Shown here in pieces: positions 17,942 to 24,780 of a stretch of DNA of 64,000 bases (position 1 is the stretch's first letter; the number at the start of each line of letters is the position of its first letter). The notes under the pieces were generated by a model. The model made no database searches. It saw nothing but the letters and a program-made list of their open reading frames with translations, and was not told the origin of the DNA. The position numbers and the translations under genes were made by a program. The stretch is from an uncultured Clostridium sp. (GTDB lineage: Bacteria; Bacillota; Clostridia; Lachnospirales; Lachnospiraceae): the NCBI GenBank assembly GCA_900538475.1, contig UPYT01000010.1, forward strand, positions 1 through 64,000, in the 5' to 3' direction.

Positions 17942-19271
17942 CAGCCAGAACAGCGTCGTATGCCTTGCTCATGCCTTCAGTCTGAATCATGTTGTACCAC
18001 TTCTCTACAACAGGAAGCATATCGCTCAGATCCTGGCCCCAGTACTCGGTCTTAGCCAGAATATCAGCAACAGATGCATCCTTCATAAATGCCATAATAT
18101 CCTCACCGTCATTGGCTTCATCTGTGCGGTAGAATGCAATCAGAGCAGCCAGAGAGAAGGTCAGGCCCTGCGGATAAGCACCCTTTTCTTCTTTATACTC
18201 CAGAATGGTCGGCAGAACTCTTGCTTTGAACTTGGAAACAGAGTTCAGCGCAATGGACAGAAGCAGATGTTTAATAAACGGGTTGGAGAAACGCTCCAGA
18301 ACGGCTGCACCAAATGCCCGGTTGTCCTCAGTATCTCCGATGGTGGGGATAATCTCCTCGAAGATGCACTTCTTCAGAAGAGCAGATACTTTCTCATCCT
18401 TCAGGCACTCACCAACAGTCTCCAGACCGTACAGACGGGCACCCAGTACCATAGAAGTATGAGCACCATTCAGAATACGCACTTTTCTCTTCTTATAAGG
18501 ATCTACATTGTCTGTCCATACAACATTAAAGCCTGCCTTCTGCAGAGGAAGCTCGTCCTCATGATCGCCCTGGATTACCCACAGATGGAAGATTTCAGCG
18601 GTATCCATCATGTTATCCTGCTCACCGATACGCTCGCACAGAGCTGCATGCTCATCTCTCGGGAATCCGGTTACAATACGGTCTACCAGTGTAGAGCAGA
18701 AATCATTTTCATTCTTCAGCCATGCCTTAAAATCATCGCCCAGGTTCCACAGATCTGCATACTGCTCACAGCACTTCAGCAGTTCCTCACCATTGTGGTC
18801 AATCAGCTCACAAGAAAGGATAATAAAGCCCGGCAGTCCCAGCTGGAATCTCTTATAAAGCAGCTGAGTCAGCTTGCCCGGGAAAGAATGAGCCGGAGCA
18901 TCCTCAAACTTGTTATCACCTTCAAAGCAAATACCTGCCTCAGTGGTATTGGAAACGATAAAGCGGAAATCCGGGTTCTCAGCCAGAGCCATATAGGCAG
19001 CGTTGTCACTATAGGGATTGACACATCTGGAAATCACATCAATATGAGTATGCTCATCTACAACCTTACCGTCATTGATGCCTCTTAAGAACAGATTGTA
19101 TTCGCAGCCCTGCTTCTCTAACATCTCGCACATACCTTTTTCAATCGGCTGCACAATCACTACAGAACCGTCAAACAGCTCCTTCTCTTTTAACTTCTGG
19201 AAGAAATAATCTACAAATCCACGCAGGAAACCGCCTTCACCAAACTGAATTACTGTTTCTTTCTTGCTCAT
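17937..19271 (-). CDS. uxaB: Tagaturonate reductase (altronate oxidoreductase)
   Basis: NADH-dependent reduction of D-tagaturonate to D-altronate in galacturonate breakdown. The 444-residue protein belongs to the polyol-specific long-chain dehydrogenase family: N-terminal FGEGGFLRGF nucleotide-binding loop (10-19), SNTTEAGI (about 119-126), CELIDHNG (about 163-170) and RILNGAHTSM with the catalytic Lys/Asn/His set near 275. The TEAGI and length favour UxaB over mannitol dehydrogenases. Other uronate genes are not in the window. Upstream are a clear promoter and two TGTAA...TTACA operators. Confidence 0.87.
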   Translation of the reverse strand: MSKKETVIQFGEGGFLRGFVDYFFQKLKEKELFDGSVVIVQPIEKGMCEMLEKQGCEYNLFLRGINDGKVVDEHTHIDVISRCVNPYSDNAAYMALAENPDFRFIVSNTTEAGICFEGDNKFEDAPAHSFPGKLTQLLYKRFQLGLPGFIILSCELIDHNGEELLKCCEQYADLWNLGDDFKAWLKNENDFCSTLVDRIVTGFPRDEHAALCERIGEQDNMMDTAEIFHLWVIQGDHEDELPLQKAGFNVVWTDNVDPYKKRKVRILNGAHTSMVLGARLYGLETVGECLKDEKVSALLKKCIFEEIIPTIGDTEDNRAFGAAVLERFSNPFIKHLLLSIALNSVSKFKARVLPTILEYKEEKGAYPQGLTFSLAALIAFYRTDEANDGEDIMAFMKDASVADILAKTEYWGQDLSDMLPVVEKWYNMIQTEGMSKAYDAVLAE

Positions 19272-19396
19272 CGTCTGAAACCTCCACCTTATAATTTGTT
19301 ATGATTGATTTACTCGTCTTTTCGCCGCTGTCCTTGTCTTCTTCTTCTCCACCCCGGTCTGAGACTGTTCTTAAGGACGGCAGAAAACCCTTCTCT

Positions 19397-19414
19397 TTTG
19401 TAAGTGCTTACAAA
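19397..19414. promoter_or_regulatory. Operator palindrome downstream of the uxaB start point
   Basis: TTTGTAAGTGCTTACAAA is a perfect 8+2+8 palindrome, placed about 30-50 nt after the predicted transcription start, a roadblock position. It is of the kind bound by LacI-family repressors. Confidence 0.65.
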
Positions 19415-19452
19415 TTTTCAAAAAGACAAGATTGCGTTTGTTTCATGGATTT

Positions 19453-19481
19453 ATCATACACCATTTGATCTATTATTGCAA
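19453..19481 (-). promoter_or_regulatory. uxaB promoter
   Basis: TTGCAA (19476-19481) and TATGAT (19453-19458) with a 17-bp spacer on the minus strand. The promoter lies between two palindromic operators. Confidence 0.7.
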
Positions 19482-19499
19482 TAGGTTTTCCAACTTTTT

Positions 19500-19513
19500 T
19501 GTAAGCGTTTACA
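19500..19513. promoter_or_regulatory. CRE-like/LacI-family operator upstream of the uxaB promoter
   Basis: TGTAAGCGTTTACA fits the catabolite-responsive element pattern and also resembles the downstream operator (TGTAAG-N2-yTTACA). It lies about 55-65 nt upstream of the predicted start. CcpA or a uronate-specific LacI-family repressor could bind. Confidence 0.6.
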
Positions 19514-19604
19514 CTTTTTCTTGCAAAAACAATTTTGTCAAAAAGCCTGTGCTGTGTAAATATCTAAAAGGGATTCTCATGAAAAAAGTTCACGAAAATA
19601 AAAT

Positions 19605-19638
19605 CTAAAAAGAAGATCGCCGTATACGACGATCTTCT
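19605..19638 (-). terminator. Terminator after the cold-shock gene
   Basis: AGAAGATCG (19611-19619) pairs with CGATCTTCT (19630-19638), followed by TTTTT on the minus strand. Confidence 0.85.
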
Positions 19639-19714
19639 GTCCATGTCTTATTATCCAGACTGCCTGCAAAAGCAGCCATTCTGTATCAAAACAAGGGGTC
19701 TGTCAGCGCTCCAA

Positions 19715-19921
19715 TTAAGCTACAACGTGAACATTAACAGCCTGGATACCGCGGTTGCCCTCGGTGGTGTCAAAGGTAACCTTCTGACCATCTTCCAGAG
19801 TCTTGTAGCCATCAGCTACGATACCGGAGAAGTGTACGAATACTTCCTCGCCAGTTGCATCGTTGGTGATGAAACCATAACCTTTAGTAGCGTTGAACCA
19901 TTTAACTGTACCGTTATTCAT
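19715..19921 (-). CDS. Cold-shock domain protein (CspA family)
   Basis: Single-stranded nucleic acid-binding protein of 68 residues, an RNA chaperone. The RNP-1 motif KGYGFITND (13-21) and RNP-2 VFVHFSGI (27-34) are intact, as is the N-terminal [19 protein letters not shown] lies 8 nt before the ATG. It has its own promoter, a leader of about 140 nt with a very strong hairpin, and its own terminator. The acidic, Val-rich C-terminus is ordinary. Confidence 0.95.
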   Translation of the reverse strand: MNNGTVKWFNATKGYGFITNDATGEEVFVHFSGIVADGYKTLEDGQKVTFDTTEGNRGIQAVNVHVVA

Positions 19922-19977
19922 GAGTGGTACCTCCCTTTATAAAATAGATTTAATTATTTTTGTATTTTCTCTGAATC

Positions 19978-20038
19978 AAAAAAATCACATATTTTTGTAA
20001 ATCATGAAATGGTCTTCATGACTTACAAAAATATGTGA
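19978..20038 (-). ncRNA. Attenuator-like hairpin in the csp leader
   Basis: On the minus strand TCACATATTTTTGTAA...TTCATGA pairs almost perfectly with the reverse sequence over about 24 bp (19985-20038), followed directly by seven T. It has the form of an intrinsic terminator, yet lies between the csp promoter and its start codon in the csp direction. A temperature-responsive attenuator is a reasonable reading. Confidence 0.6.
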
Positions 20039-20067
20039 ATCAAAAGCTCATATCAAAATACATCGTA

Positions 20068-20096
20068 AGTTTAGCACCTGAGTGCCAATCTGTCAA
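20068..20096 (-). promoter_or_regulatory. csp promoter with a palindrome filling the spacer
   Basis: TTGACA (20091-20096) and TAAACT (20068-20073), spacer 17 bp, on the minus strand. Between and overlapping them is the imperfect palindrome TTGGCACTCAGGTGCTAA (20071-20088), a good position for a repressor. Confidence 0.7.
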
Positions 20097-20148
20097 GTAA
20101 ATTCTGTCAATTTTGTCCCAACTTTCACGGTTGTGCGCGGTTCTTGCT

Positions 20149-20172
20149 GTCGCTTCTGCGACAAAATTCTCT
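20149..20172. repeat. Second copy of a 24-bp dispersed repeat
   Basis: Identical to 14-37; it contains the palindrome GTCGC-TTCT-GCGAC followed by AAAATTCTCT. The surrounding DNA differs, so this looks like a REP-type intergenic repeat. It lies between rplL and the csp gene; the rest of 20097-20204 shows no gene. Confidence 0.6.
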
Positions 20173-20204
20173 TCCAACCCATGGCGATCCCTCGCGGAGC
20201 CGAA

Positions 20205-20248
20205 ACAAAAAACGCTGCAGAAAAGCGGTTTCCCGCTTCCTGCAGCGT
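20205..20248 (-). terminator. Terminator after rplL
   Basis: CGCTGCAG (20213-20220) pairs with CTGCAGCG (20240-20247), with an inner GCGG/CCGC stem, followed by TTTTTTG on the minus strand. Confidence 0.9.
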
Positions 20249-20268
20249 CCATCTTCTGATGAAGTTAA

Positions 20269-20643
20269 TTACTTCAGGGTAACCTTTGCGCCCTCAGCCT
20301 CAAGTTTAGCCTTGATGCCCTCAGCCTCTTCCTTAGAAGCAGCCTCTTTCAGGATCTTCGGAGCGCCGTCAACTACGTCCTTAGCCTCTTTCAGGCCCAG
20401 ACCGGTAGCTTCACGAACAACCTTGATAACTTTAACCTTGTTCGGGCCAACCTCGGTCAGCTCTACGTCGAACTCGGTCTTCTCTTCAGCTGCCTCAGCT
20501 GCCGGGCCTGCTGCTGCTACAACAACGCCTGCTGCTGCGGATACGCCAAACTCTTCCTCACAAGCCTTTACCAGCTCGTTCAGCTCTAATACGGATAACT
20601 CTTTGATAGCTTCGATAAACTCTGCAGTGGTTAACTTTGCCAT
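20269..20643 (-). CDS. rplL: 50S ribosomal protein L7/L12
   Basis: Stalk protein that recruits translational GTPases. The 124-residue product has the N-terminal dimerisation domain ([20 protein letters not shown]), an Ala-rich hinge (about 38-55) and the conserved C-terminal domain ([20 protein letters not shown]...LKEAKDVVD). ATG at 20643 is used, with GGAGG 8 nt upstream. It is 95 nt after rplJ and is followed by a strong terminator instead of rpoB. Confidence 0.97.
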   Translation of the reverse strand: MAKLTTAEFIEAIKELSVLELNELVKACEEEFGVSAAAGVVVAAAGPAAEAAEEKTEFDVELTEVGPNKVKVIKVVREATGLGLKEAKDVVDGAPKILKEAASKEEAEGIKAKLEAEGAKVTLK

Positions 20644-20738
20644 TTTATTTTCCTCCATTTGATTAATGTTTTTCCTGGCGCTTCCCTTTCCGGAAGGGCC
20701 GAAATAAATTCACAGGAATATATTCCTATCAGTAAAAC

Positions 20739-21230
20739 TTATGCCTCTGCGCTCTTCTCAGCGATCTGATTAAGCACACGAGCGAAGTTTGCAATCGGAG
20801 ACTGCATGCTTCCCAGCAAACGGCCCAGAAGAACTTCTCTGGACGGGATGGTTGCGATAACCTGCATTCCCTTTGCGTCGTAATAATTGCCTTCTACAAC
20901 ACCGCCCTTGATTTCCAGCTTGTCAGCCTTCTTTGCGAACTCAGCCAGAATTCTAGCAGCAGCAGTTGCATCTGTCTTGGATACAGCGATTGCAGTCGGT
21001 CCCTCTAAATGCGGATCCAGAGCAGCAAATGCAGTACCCTCCGCAGCACGTCTGATCATGGTGTTCTTATATACTTTATAAGTAACACCAGCTTCTCTTA
21101 ACTGTTTACGCAGCTCGGTATCCTGAGCAACGGTCAGACCACGATAGTCAACCACTACTGCAGTTGCAGCGCCGTCCAGCAGTTCAGAGATCTCTGCTAC
21201 GATTGGCTGTTTTAACTCAACTTTTGCCAT
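20739..21230 (-). CDS. rplJ: 50S ribosomal protein L10
   Basis: Base of the L7/L12 stalk. The 163-residue protein has the usual VVDYRGLTVAQDTELRKQLR region (about 27-46), YKVYKNTMIRRAAEG and the C-terminal helix that binds L7/L12 dimers. It is preceded by its own promoter, an L10-leader RNA and an attenuator, so rplJ-rplL expression is autoregulated separately from rplK-rplA. Confidence 0.97.
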   Translation of the reverse strand: MAKVELKQPIVAEISELLDGAATAVVVDYRGLTVAQDTELRKQLREAGVTYKVYKNTMIRRAAEGTAFAALDPHLEGPTAIAVSKTDATAAARILAEFAKKADKLEIKGGVVEGNYYDAKGMQVIATIPSREVLLGRLLGSMQSPIANFARVLNQIAEKSAEA

Positions 21231-21274
21231 GAATCTTTCCCTCCTGTTTTTTTATATAACTGGAGACTGCAAGG

Positions 21275-21306
21275 AAAAAGCCTCTCTGTCTCAAAGACAG
21301 AGAGGC
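21275..21306 (-). terminator. Attenuator hairpin in the rplJ leader
   Basis: GCCTCTCTGTCT pairs with AGACAGAGAGGC (21280-21306), followed on the minus strand by TTTTT, located between the L10 leader RNA and the rplJ start. A terminator here would prevent rplJL transcription when L10 (with L12) binds the leader. Confidence 0.85.
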
Positions 21307-21337
21307 GCTACAAATTCAAAATTAAAGAAATTGTACG

Positions 21338-21396
21338 TTCCTCGGCAGGTGGAATAACCTTTATGCCTTACGGCACCTGCTGTCTTCGGCAGTCAA
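21338..21396 (-). ncRNA. Ribosomal protein L10 leader
   Basis: On the minus strand the sequence GCAGGTGCCGTAAGGCATAA, then GGTTATTCCACCTGCCGAGG, has the form of the L10(L12)4-binding leader: GCAGGTG pairs with CACCTGC and a GCC-GTAA-GGC arm is enclosed. It lies just before the attenuator and rplJ. Confidence 0.85.
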
Positions 21397-21405
21397 TACT
21401 TGTGT

Positions 21406-21434
21406 ATGATAACATACTATATTGGAATTGTCAA
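21406..21434 (-). promoter_or_regulatory. Promoter of rplJ-rplL
   Basis: TTGACA (21429-21434) and TATCAT (21406-21411) with a 17-bp spacer on the minus strand, located just past the rplA stop. Confidence 0.8.
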
Positions 21435-21450
21435 CCGTTTTTCGCAACGA

Positions 21451-22146
21451 TTAGCCAATCATCTTGGCTACGTTCAGCTTAACGCCCGGGCCCATGGTAG
21501 AGGTCAGGGTAACGCTCTTTAAGTAAGCACCCTTCAGGGTAGCCGGTTTTGCCTTAACGATTGCATCCATAAGCGTCTGGAAGTTGTCCGCTAACTGCTC
21601 CTCAGTGAAAGAAGCTTTACCCACTGGCACGTGGATAATGTTGGTCTTGTCAAGTCTGTACTCAATCTTACCAGCTTTGATATCGTTGATAGCCTTGGTA
21701 ACATCCATGGTAACGGTACCAGCCTTCGGGTTCGGCATTAAGCCCTTCGGTCCCAGTACACGACCCAGACGTCCAACAACGCCCATCATATCCGGAGTAG
21801 CTACAACTACGTCGAAATCTAACCATCCTTCGTTCTGGATCTTCGGGATCAGCTCCTCAGCGCCTACAAAGTCAGCGCCTGCAGCCAGTGCCTCGTCAGC
21901 CTTCGGTCCCTTAGCAAATACCAGGATACGAACTACCTTACCAGTACCGTGCGGCAGAACAACTGCACCACGGATCTGCTGGTCAGCGTGACGTCCGTCA
22001 CAACCGGTTCTGATATGAGCCTCAATGGTTTCATCAAATTTAGCAACAGCAGTTTTCTTTACCAGTGCAATGGCATCTGCTGTATCATAAAGATTCGCAC
22101 GGTCTACAGATTTAGCCGCTTCTACATATCTTTTTCCATGTTTCAT
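21451..22146 (-). CDS. rplA: 50S ribosomal protein L1
   Basis: L1-stalk protein, translational repressor of its own operon in many bacteria. The 231-residue product starts [12 protein letters not shown]. The conserved [11 protein letters not shown] and [19 protein letters not shown] segments are present. The start at 22146 is supported by AGGAGGT; the longer frame from 22191 would run through a conserved leader element (22164-22192). It lies 85 nt after rplK. Confidence 0.97.
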   Translation of the reverse strand: MKHGKRYVEAAKSVDRANLYDTADAIALVKKTAVAKFDETIEAHIRTGCDGRHADQQIRGAVVLPHGTGKVVRILVFAKGPKADEALAAGADFVGAEELIPKIQNEGWLDFDVVVATPDMMGVVGRLGRVLGPKGLMPNPKAGTVTMDVTKAINDIKAGKIEYRLDKTNIIHVPVGKASFTEEQLADNFQTLMDAIVKAKPATLKGAYLKSVTLTSTMGPGVKLNVAKMIG

Positions 22147-22163
22147 GATAAAATAACCTCCTA

Positions 22164-22192
22164 GTGGTATTGTCGGGGATGTCCCTCCCACG
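22164..22192 (-). promoter_or_regulatory. Putative L1-binding leader element before rplA
   Basis: On the minus strand GTGGGAGGGACATCCCCGAC followed by AATACCAC: an outer GTGG/CCAC helix, asymmetric loop and inner GGGA/TCCC helix. GTGGGAGG is also found in the L1 site of 23S rRNA. The 29 bases recur exactly at 22677-22705 before rplK. Confidence 0.65.
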
Positions 22193-22231
22193 TCTTTAAA
22201 TTGTCATCTCGCGTCTATGTGGAATACTGAA

Positions 22232-22657
22232 TTATTCCTCAACAGTGATACCCATACTTCTTGCAGTACCTGCAATCATGCTCATAGCTGCTTCCAGGCT
22301 TGCTGCATTTAAGTCAGGCATCTTAGTCTCAGCGATCTTCTGAAGATCAGCCTTGGAGATGGTAGCTACTTTTGTTTTGTTCGGAGTTGCAGAACCGGAT
22401 TTCAGCTTGCAAGCCTTCTTTAACAAAACAGCAGCCGGCGGAGTCTTAGTAACGAAGCTAAAGCTTCTATCTGCGTATACGGTAATAACAACCGGGATGA
22501 TTAAATCGCCCTGGTCTGCAGTTCTTGCGTTGAACTCTTTGGTGAACTGCACAATATTAACGCCGTGCTGACCCAGTGCAGGACCAACTGGCGGAGCAGG
22601 AGTAGCCTTGCCTGCCGGAATCTGTAATTTGATGTAACCAGTTACTTTCTTTGCCAT
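22232..22657 (-). CDS. rplK: 50S ribosomal protein L11
   Basis: GTPase-centre protein. The 141-residue product has the Pro-rich N-terminal [21 protein letters not shown] (residues 15-35) and the C-terminal rRNA-binding domain with [19 protein letters not shown]. Full length. AGGAGGT precedes the ATG. It follows nusG and carries the same 29-bp leader element as rplA. Confidence 0.97.
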   Translation of the reverse strand: MAKKVTGYIKLQIPAGKATPAPPVGPALGQHGVNIVQFTKEFNARTADQGDLIIPVVITVYADRSFSFVTKTPPAAVLLKKACKLKSGSATPNKTKVATISKADLQKIAETKMPDLNAASLEAAMSMIAGTARSMGITVEE

Positions 22658-22676
22658 GATAATGACCTCCTATATT

Positions 22677-22705
22677 GTGGTATTGTCGGGGATGTCCCTC
22701 CCACG
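22677..22705 (-). promoter_or_regulatory. Putative L1-binding leader element before rplK
   Basis: Exact copy of the element at 22164-22192, ending about 20 nt before the rplK start. Same predicted two-stem structure with asymmetric loop. Confidence 0.65.
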
Positions 22706-22734
22706 AGCCGGCAGCTTGCCAGCTCAGTTTCATG

Positions 22735-23250
22735 TTACATTTTCTTCACTTCTGTAAAATTCAGTTCAACCGGAGTCTCCCGGCCAAACATCTCGACATT
22801 GATAGTAAGAGTTTTCTTACCCTCATTGATGCTCTTAACCGCACCAATGGTATCTTTCCATGCGCCGGCAGTAACCACAACGGTATCGCCCAGCTCATAT
22901 TCCACTGCAACCTCTTTTTTACTGAAGCCCAGGCCTGCCATCTCCTCCTCACTGAGGGGAACCGGTTTGGAACCCGGTCCGACAAATCCAGTCACGCCGC
23001 GGGTATTGCGTACTACATACCATGTGTCATCATTCATGACCATGTGAATCAGCACGTAGCCGGGGAACATCTTCTTGTCCGCCAGCTTTTCCACGCCGTT
23101 CTTCAGCTCAGCTACCTCCAACATCGGAACGGATACTTCCAGAATCTGATCCTGAAGATTGCGGTTTTCAATGGTTTTCTCAATGTCTACTTTTACCTTG
23201 TTCTCGTAGCCCGAATAGGTATGAACTACATACCATTTTGCTTCTGACAT
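22735..23250 (-). CDS. nusG: Transcription termination/antitermination factor NusG
   Basis: Binds RNA polymerase and couples it to Rho or the ribosome. The 171-residue protein has the NGN domain (WYVVHTYSGYENKVKVDIE; FPGYVLIHMVMNDDTWYVVRNTRGVTGFVG) and a C-terminal KOW domain (GDTVVVTAGAWKDTIGAVKS). It follows secE by 15 nt in the canonical order rpmG-secE-nusG-rplK-rplA. Confidence 0.97.
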   Translation of the reverse strand: MSEAKWYVVHTYSGYENKVKVDIEKTIENRNLQDQILEVSVPMLEVAELKNGVEKLADKKMFPGYVLIHMVMNDDTWYVVRNTRGVTGFVGPGSKPVPLSEEEMAGLGFSKKEVAVEYELGDTVVVTAGAWKDTIGAVKSINEGKKTLTINVEMFGRETPVELNFTEVKKM

Positions 23251-23265
23251 CTTATCACCCTCGCC

Positions 23266-23472
23266 TTATTTAATAATGAAGCTGAGGCCCCATTTGATAA
23301 TGAAATCCAGGACTGCGATAATCAGTCCAAGAACAGCAGTTACCGCAAGAACAACTACAGTCTGCTTGCCTACGGTTTCCTGGTCAGGCCATACGATTTT
23401 ACTGAACTCAGCTTTTACACCCTTGAAAAAGCTCTTCTTCGGGGCTTTCTCAGTTCCTGTAGCTTCTCCCAT
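23266..23472 (-). CDS. secE: Preprotein translocase subunit SecE
   Basis: Essential clamp of the SecYEG channel. 68 residues: a cytoplasmic amphipathic helix (FFKGVKAEFSKIVWPDQETV, with the conserved W-P) and one membrane span (about 38-60). This is the short Gram-positive form with a single span. It is 12 nt after rpmG. Confidence 0.95.
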   Translation of the reverse strand: MGEATGTEKAPKKSFFKGVKAEFSKIVWPDQETVGKQTVVVLAVTAVLGLIIAVLDFIIKWGLSFIIK

Positions 23473-23484
23473 ATTTCACACTCC

Positions 23485-23634
23485 TTATTTGGTTTCTTTG
23501 TGTAAAGTATGAGTTTTGCAGAATCTACAATACTTCTTAGTCTCCATGCGATCCGGATGAGTTTTCTTATCCTTCGTCATGTTGTAGTTGCGTTGTTTAC
23601 ATTCTGTACATGCCAGTGTAATTCTTGTGCGCAC
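23485..23634 (-). CDS. rpmG: 50S ribosomal protein L33, zinc-binding type
   Basis: 49-residue protein read from GTG (23634) with GGAGGTG just upstream: [18 protein letters not shown]... and ...[17 protein letters not shown]. The two C-x2-C pairs mark it as the cysteine-containing L33. First gene of the rpmG-secE-nusG unit, with promoter at 23749-23777. No tRNA-Trp lies between it and secE. Confidence 0.95.
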   Translation of the reverse strand: MRTRITLACTECKQRNYNMTKDKKTHPDRMETKKYCRFCKTHTLHKETK

Positions 23635-23748
23635 GACTTCCACCTCCACTTGATTTTTCGTTGTTTCGGCCTCATTCTCACACGCCTCAGCCTTTGCAGC
23701 TAATTTTACGCATAAAAAAAAGACCTAAGTTCTTCCATTCGCCAGATT

Positions 23749-23777
23749 ACTATACCATATGAAGAAAGATTCGTCAA
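23749..23777 (-). promoter_or_regulatory. Promoter of rpmG-secE-nusG-rplK-rplA
   Basis: TTGACG (23772-23777), 17-bp spacer, TATAGT (23749-23754) on the minus strand, directly after the agrD terminator. Confidence 0.8.
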
Positions 23778-23785
23778 CGGGTTTT

Positions 23786-23818
23786 GCGAAAAAAAGAGGA
23801 GACGGAAAAGCCGTCTCC
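23786..23818 (-). terminator. Terminator after agrD
   Basis: GGAGACGG/CCGTCTCC stem (23798-23818) followed by TCTTTTTTT on the minus strand. Confidence 0.9.
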
Positions 23819-23832
23819 CTCTGATACTGCGT

Positions 23833-23976
23833 CTATTTTCTTTCTTCCTCCACTGCCCGTTTCAGCTCCTCCGGAATCCTTCTTTCATGCATTCCCGGCG
23901 GAAAACTTTTTCCTATGGTATTTTTTGCAATGTTCTTGAACAGTTTCTGAATCCCCTTTACCAGTTCCAGCTTCAT
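23833..23976 (-). CDS. agrD: AgrD-like autoinducer prepeptide with Ser in place of Cys
   Basis: 47-residue peptide with a strong AAGGAGG 9 nt before the ATG, 13 nt after agrB. Its layout is that of AgrD: an N-terminal amphipathic helix (LELVKGIQKLFKNIAK), a core (NTIGKSFPPGM) and an acidic C-terminal recognition tail ending ERRIPEELKRAVEEERK, where PEELK is typical. The residue expected to form the thiolactone (Cys) is absent; Ser24 is the only candidate, so the signal would be a lactone such as x-SFPPGM. Peptide boundaries are predicted, not shown. Confidence 0.8.
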   Translation of the reverse strand: MKLELVKGIQKLFKNIAKNTIGKSFPPGMHERRIPEELKRAVEEERK

Positions 23977-23989
23977 ATACGTTTCCTCC

Positions 23990-24529
23990 TTAGTTTTTGT
24001 TATGTATTTCAGGAAGCAAAGTCATCGCCTCCAAAACCACCGCACAGACTGCCACGTTTCTCACTTGTTCCAGAAACAGCAGAATAAAATAGTAAACAAG
24101 AATGGTCAAAACAGCATCTATCTTTTTTTTCAGAATTCCCTCTGCCGTATAGCAGTCTCTATTCACTGTAACTGGCGCTCTCCATGCCACGCAGGCAGAG
24201 ACTGCTGCAAATATCCAGCCCATCGCCAGCTCTGATACCGGCGCCGCTTCTCCGCTCAGAATAGAAACTGTCAGCAGCGATGCCATCCACAGACCGCAGC
24301 CCCAGCCGGTCGCTGCATGAAGCCCCCCTGCATGGATCCGCAGGCATCCGAATATCAGCAAAAATACAATACACTCCCACCCTTTTCCAAGAGAAAAGCT
24401 AATGAGAAGCAGCAAACTCATCCTGGCTGCATTTTCCGCCAGCAGTTCTGCTCCGTACTGAATCATAAGCTGCTCTCCCTCGGTTGTAGGGCTTATTTTC
24501 CCGCACCAGGCTACAAACTGTTTTATCAT
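23990..24529 (-). CDS. agrB: AgrB-like membrane cysteine protease (accessory gene regulator B)
   Basis: Membrane peptidase that trims and cyclises the AgrD prepeptide. The 179-residue protein has the catalytic pair His71 and Cys78 in RIHAGGLHAATGWGC, with the family's exact 7-residue spacing, and four to six hydrophobic segments (about 35-62, 78-97, 102-120, 135-155). It lies directly before agrD and diverges from the agrC-agrA pair across a 251-nt region. Length is slightly under the S. aureus protein but complete. Confidence 0.9.
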   Translation of the reverse strand: MIKQFVAWCGKISPTTEGEQLMIQYGAELLAENAARMSLLLLISFSLGKGWECIVFLLIFGCLRIHAGGLHAATGWGCGLWMASLLTVSILSGEAAPVSELAMGWIFAAVSACVAWRAPVTVNRDCYTAEGILKKKIDAVLTILVYYFILLFLEQVRNVAVCAVVLEAMTLLPEIHNKN

Positions 24530-24561
24530 TTGCCCATCCTCACTTCTTTCTCCTATGATTA

Positions 24562-24607
24562 ATCATAACACAATTTTTTCGTTCTGAATGTTTTCGCAGT
24601 ATTCGCA
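24562..24607 (-). promoter_or_regulatory. agrB-agrD promoter with tandem 9-bp repeats at the -35 region
   Basis: On the minus strand a good -10 TATGAT (24562-24567) lacks a proper -35 (CATTCA). Two head-to-tail repeats TGCGAATAC and TGCGAAAAC (24590-24607) lie immediately upstream. A weak -35 with adjacent direct repeats fits activation by a response regulator such as AgrA. Confidence 0.5.
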
Positions 24608-24691
24608 TGTTTTTTACTCCTAACTGCAAATTTTTTCAAAAACACACACAATTCACATTTTTCTGGACGTAATTTCTCGCTGAAAAGTCTC

Positions 24692-24720
24692 TTGACGAAC
24701 TTCTGATTATTCAGTAAAAT
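24692..24720 (+). promoter_or_regulatory. agrC-agrA promoter
   Basis: TTGACG (24692-24697), 17-bp spacer, TAAAAT (24715-24720) on the plus strand, 60 nt upstream of agrC. Confidence 0.7.
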
Positions 24721-24780
24721 AGCACCATTGTTTTAAGCTTTATCTGGATTTTCTGATTTTAAAAGGAGTGTTCCCGTTCC

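Noticed and set aside
20071..20088. CIRCE heat-shock operator upstream of csp
   Set aside because: Half-sites resemble CIRCE, but the 9-bp spacer that defines it is missing, and one half has a mismatch; kept only as a generic palindrome.
20040..20252. 70-codon frame containing ENFVAEATAR
   Set aside because: It runs through the 24-bp dispersed repeat and the rplL terminator; such repeat-derived frames are spurious.
24650..24700. AgrA direct repeats GGACGTAATTTCT and TGACGAACTTCT near the agrCA promoter
   Set aside because: Spacing is 28 bp instead of the 21-22 bp typical of AgrA sites, and the second overlaps the -35; too weak to list as a site.
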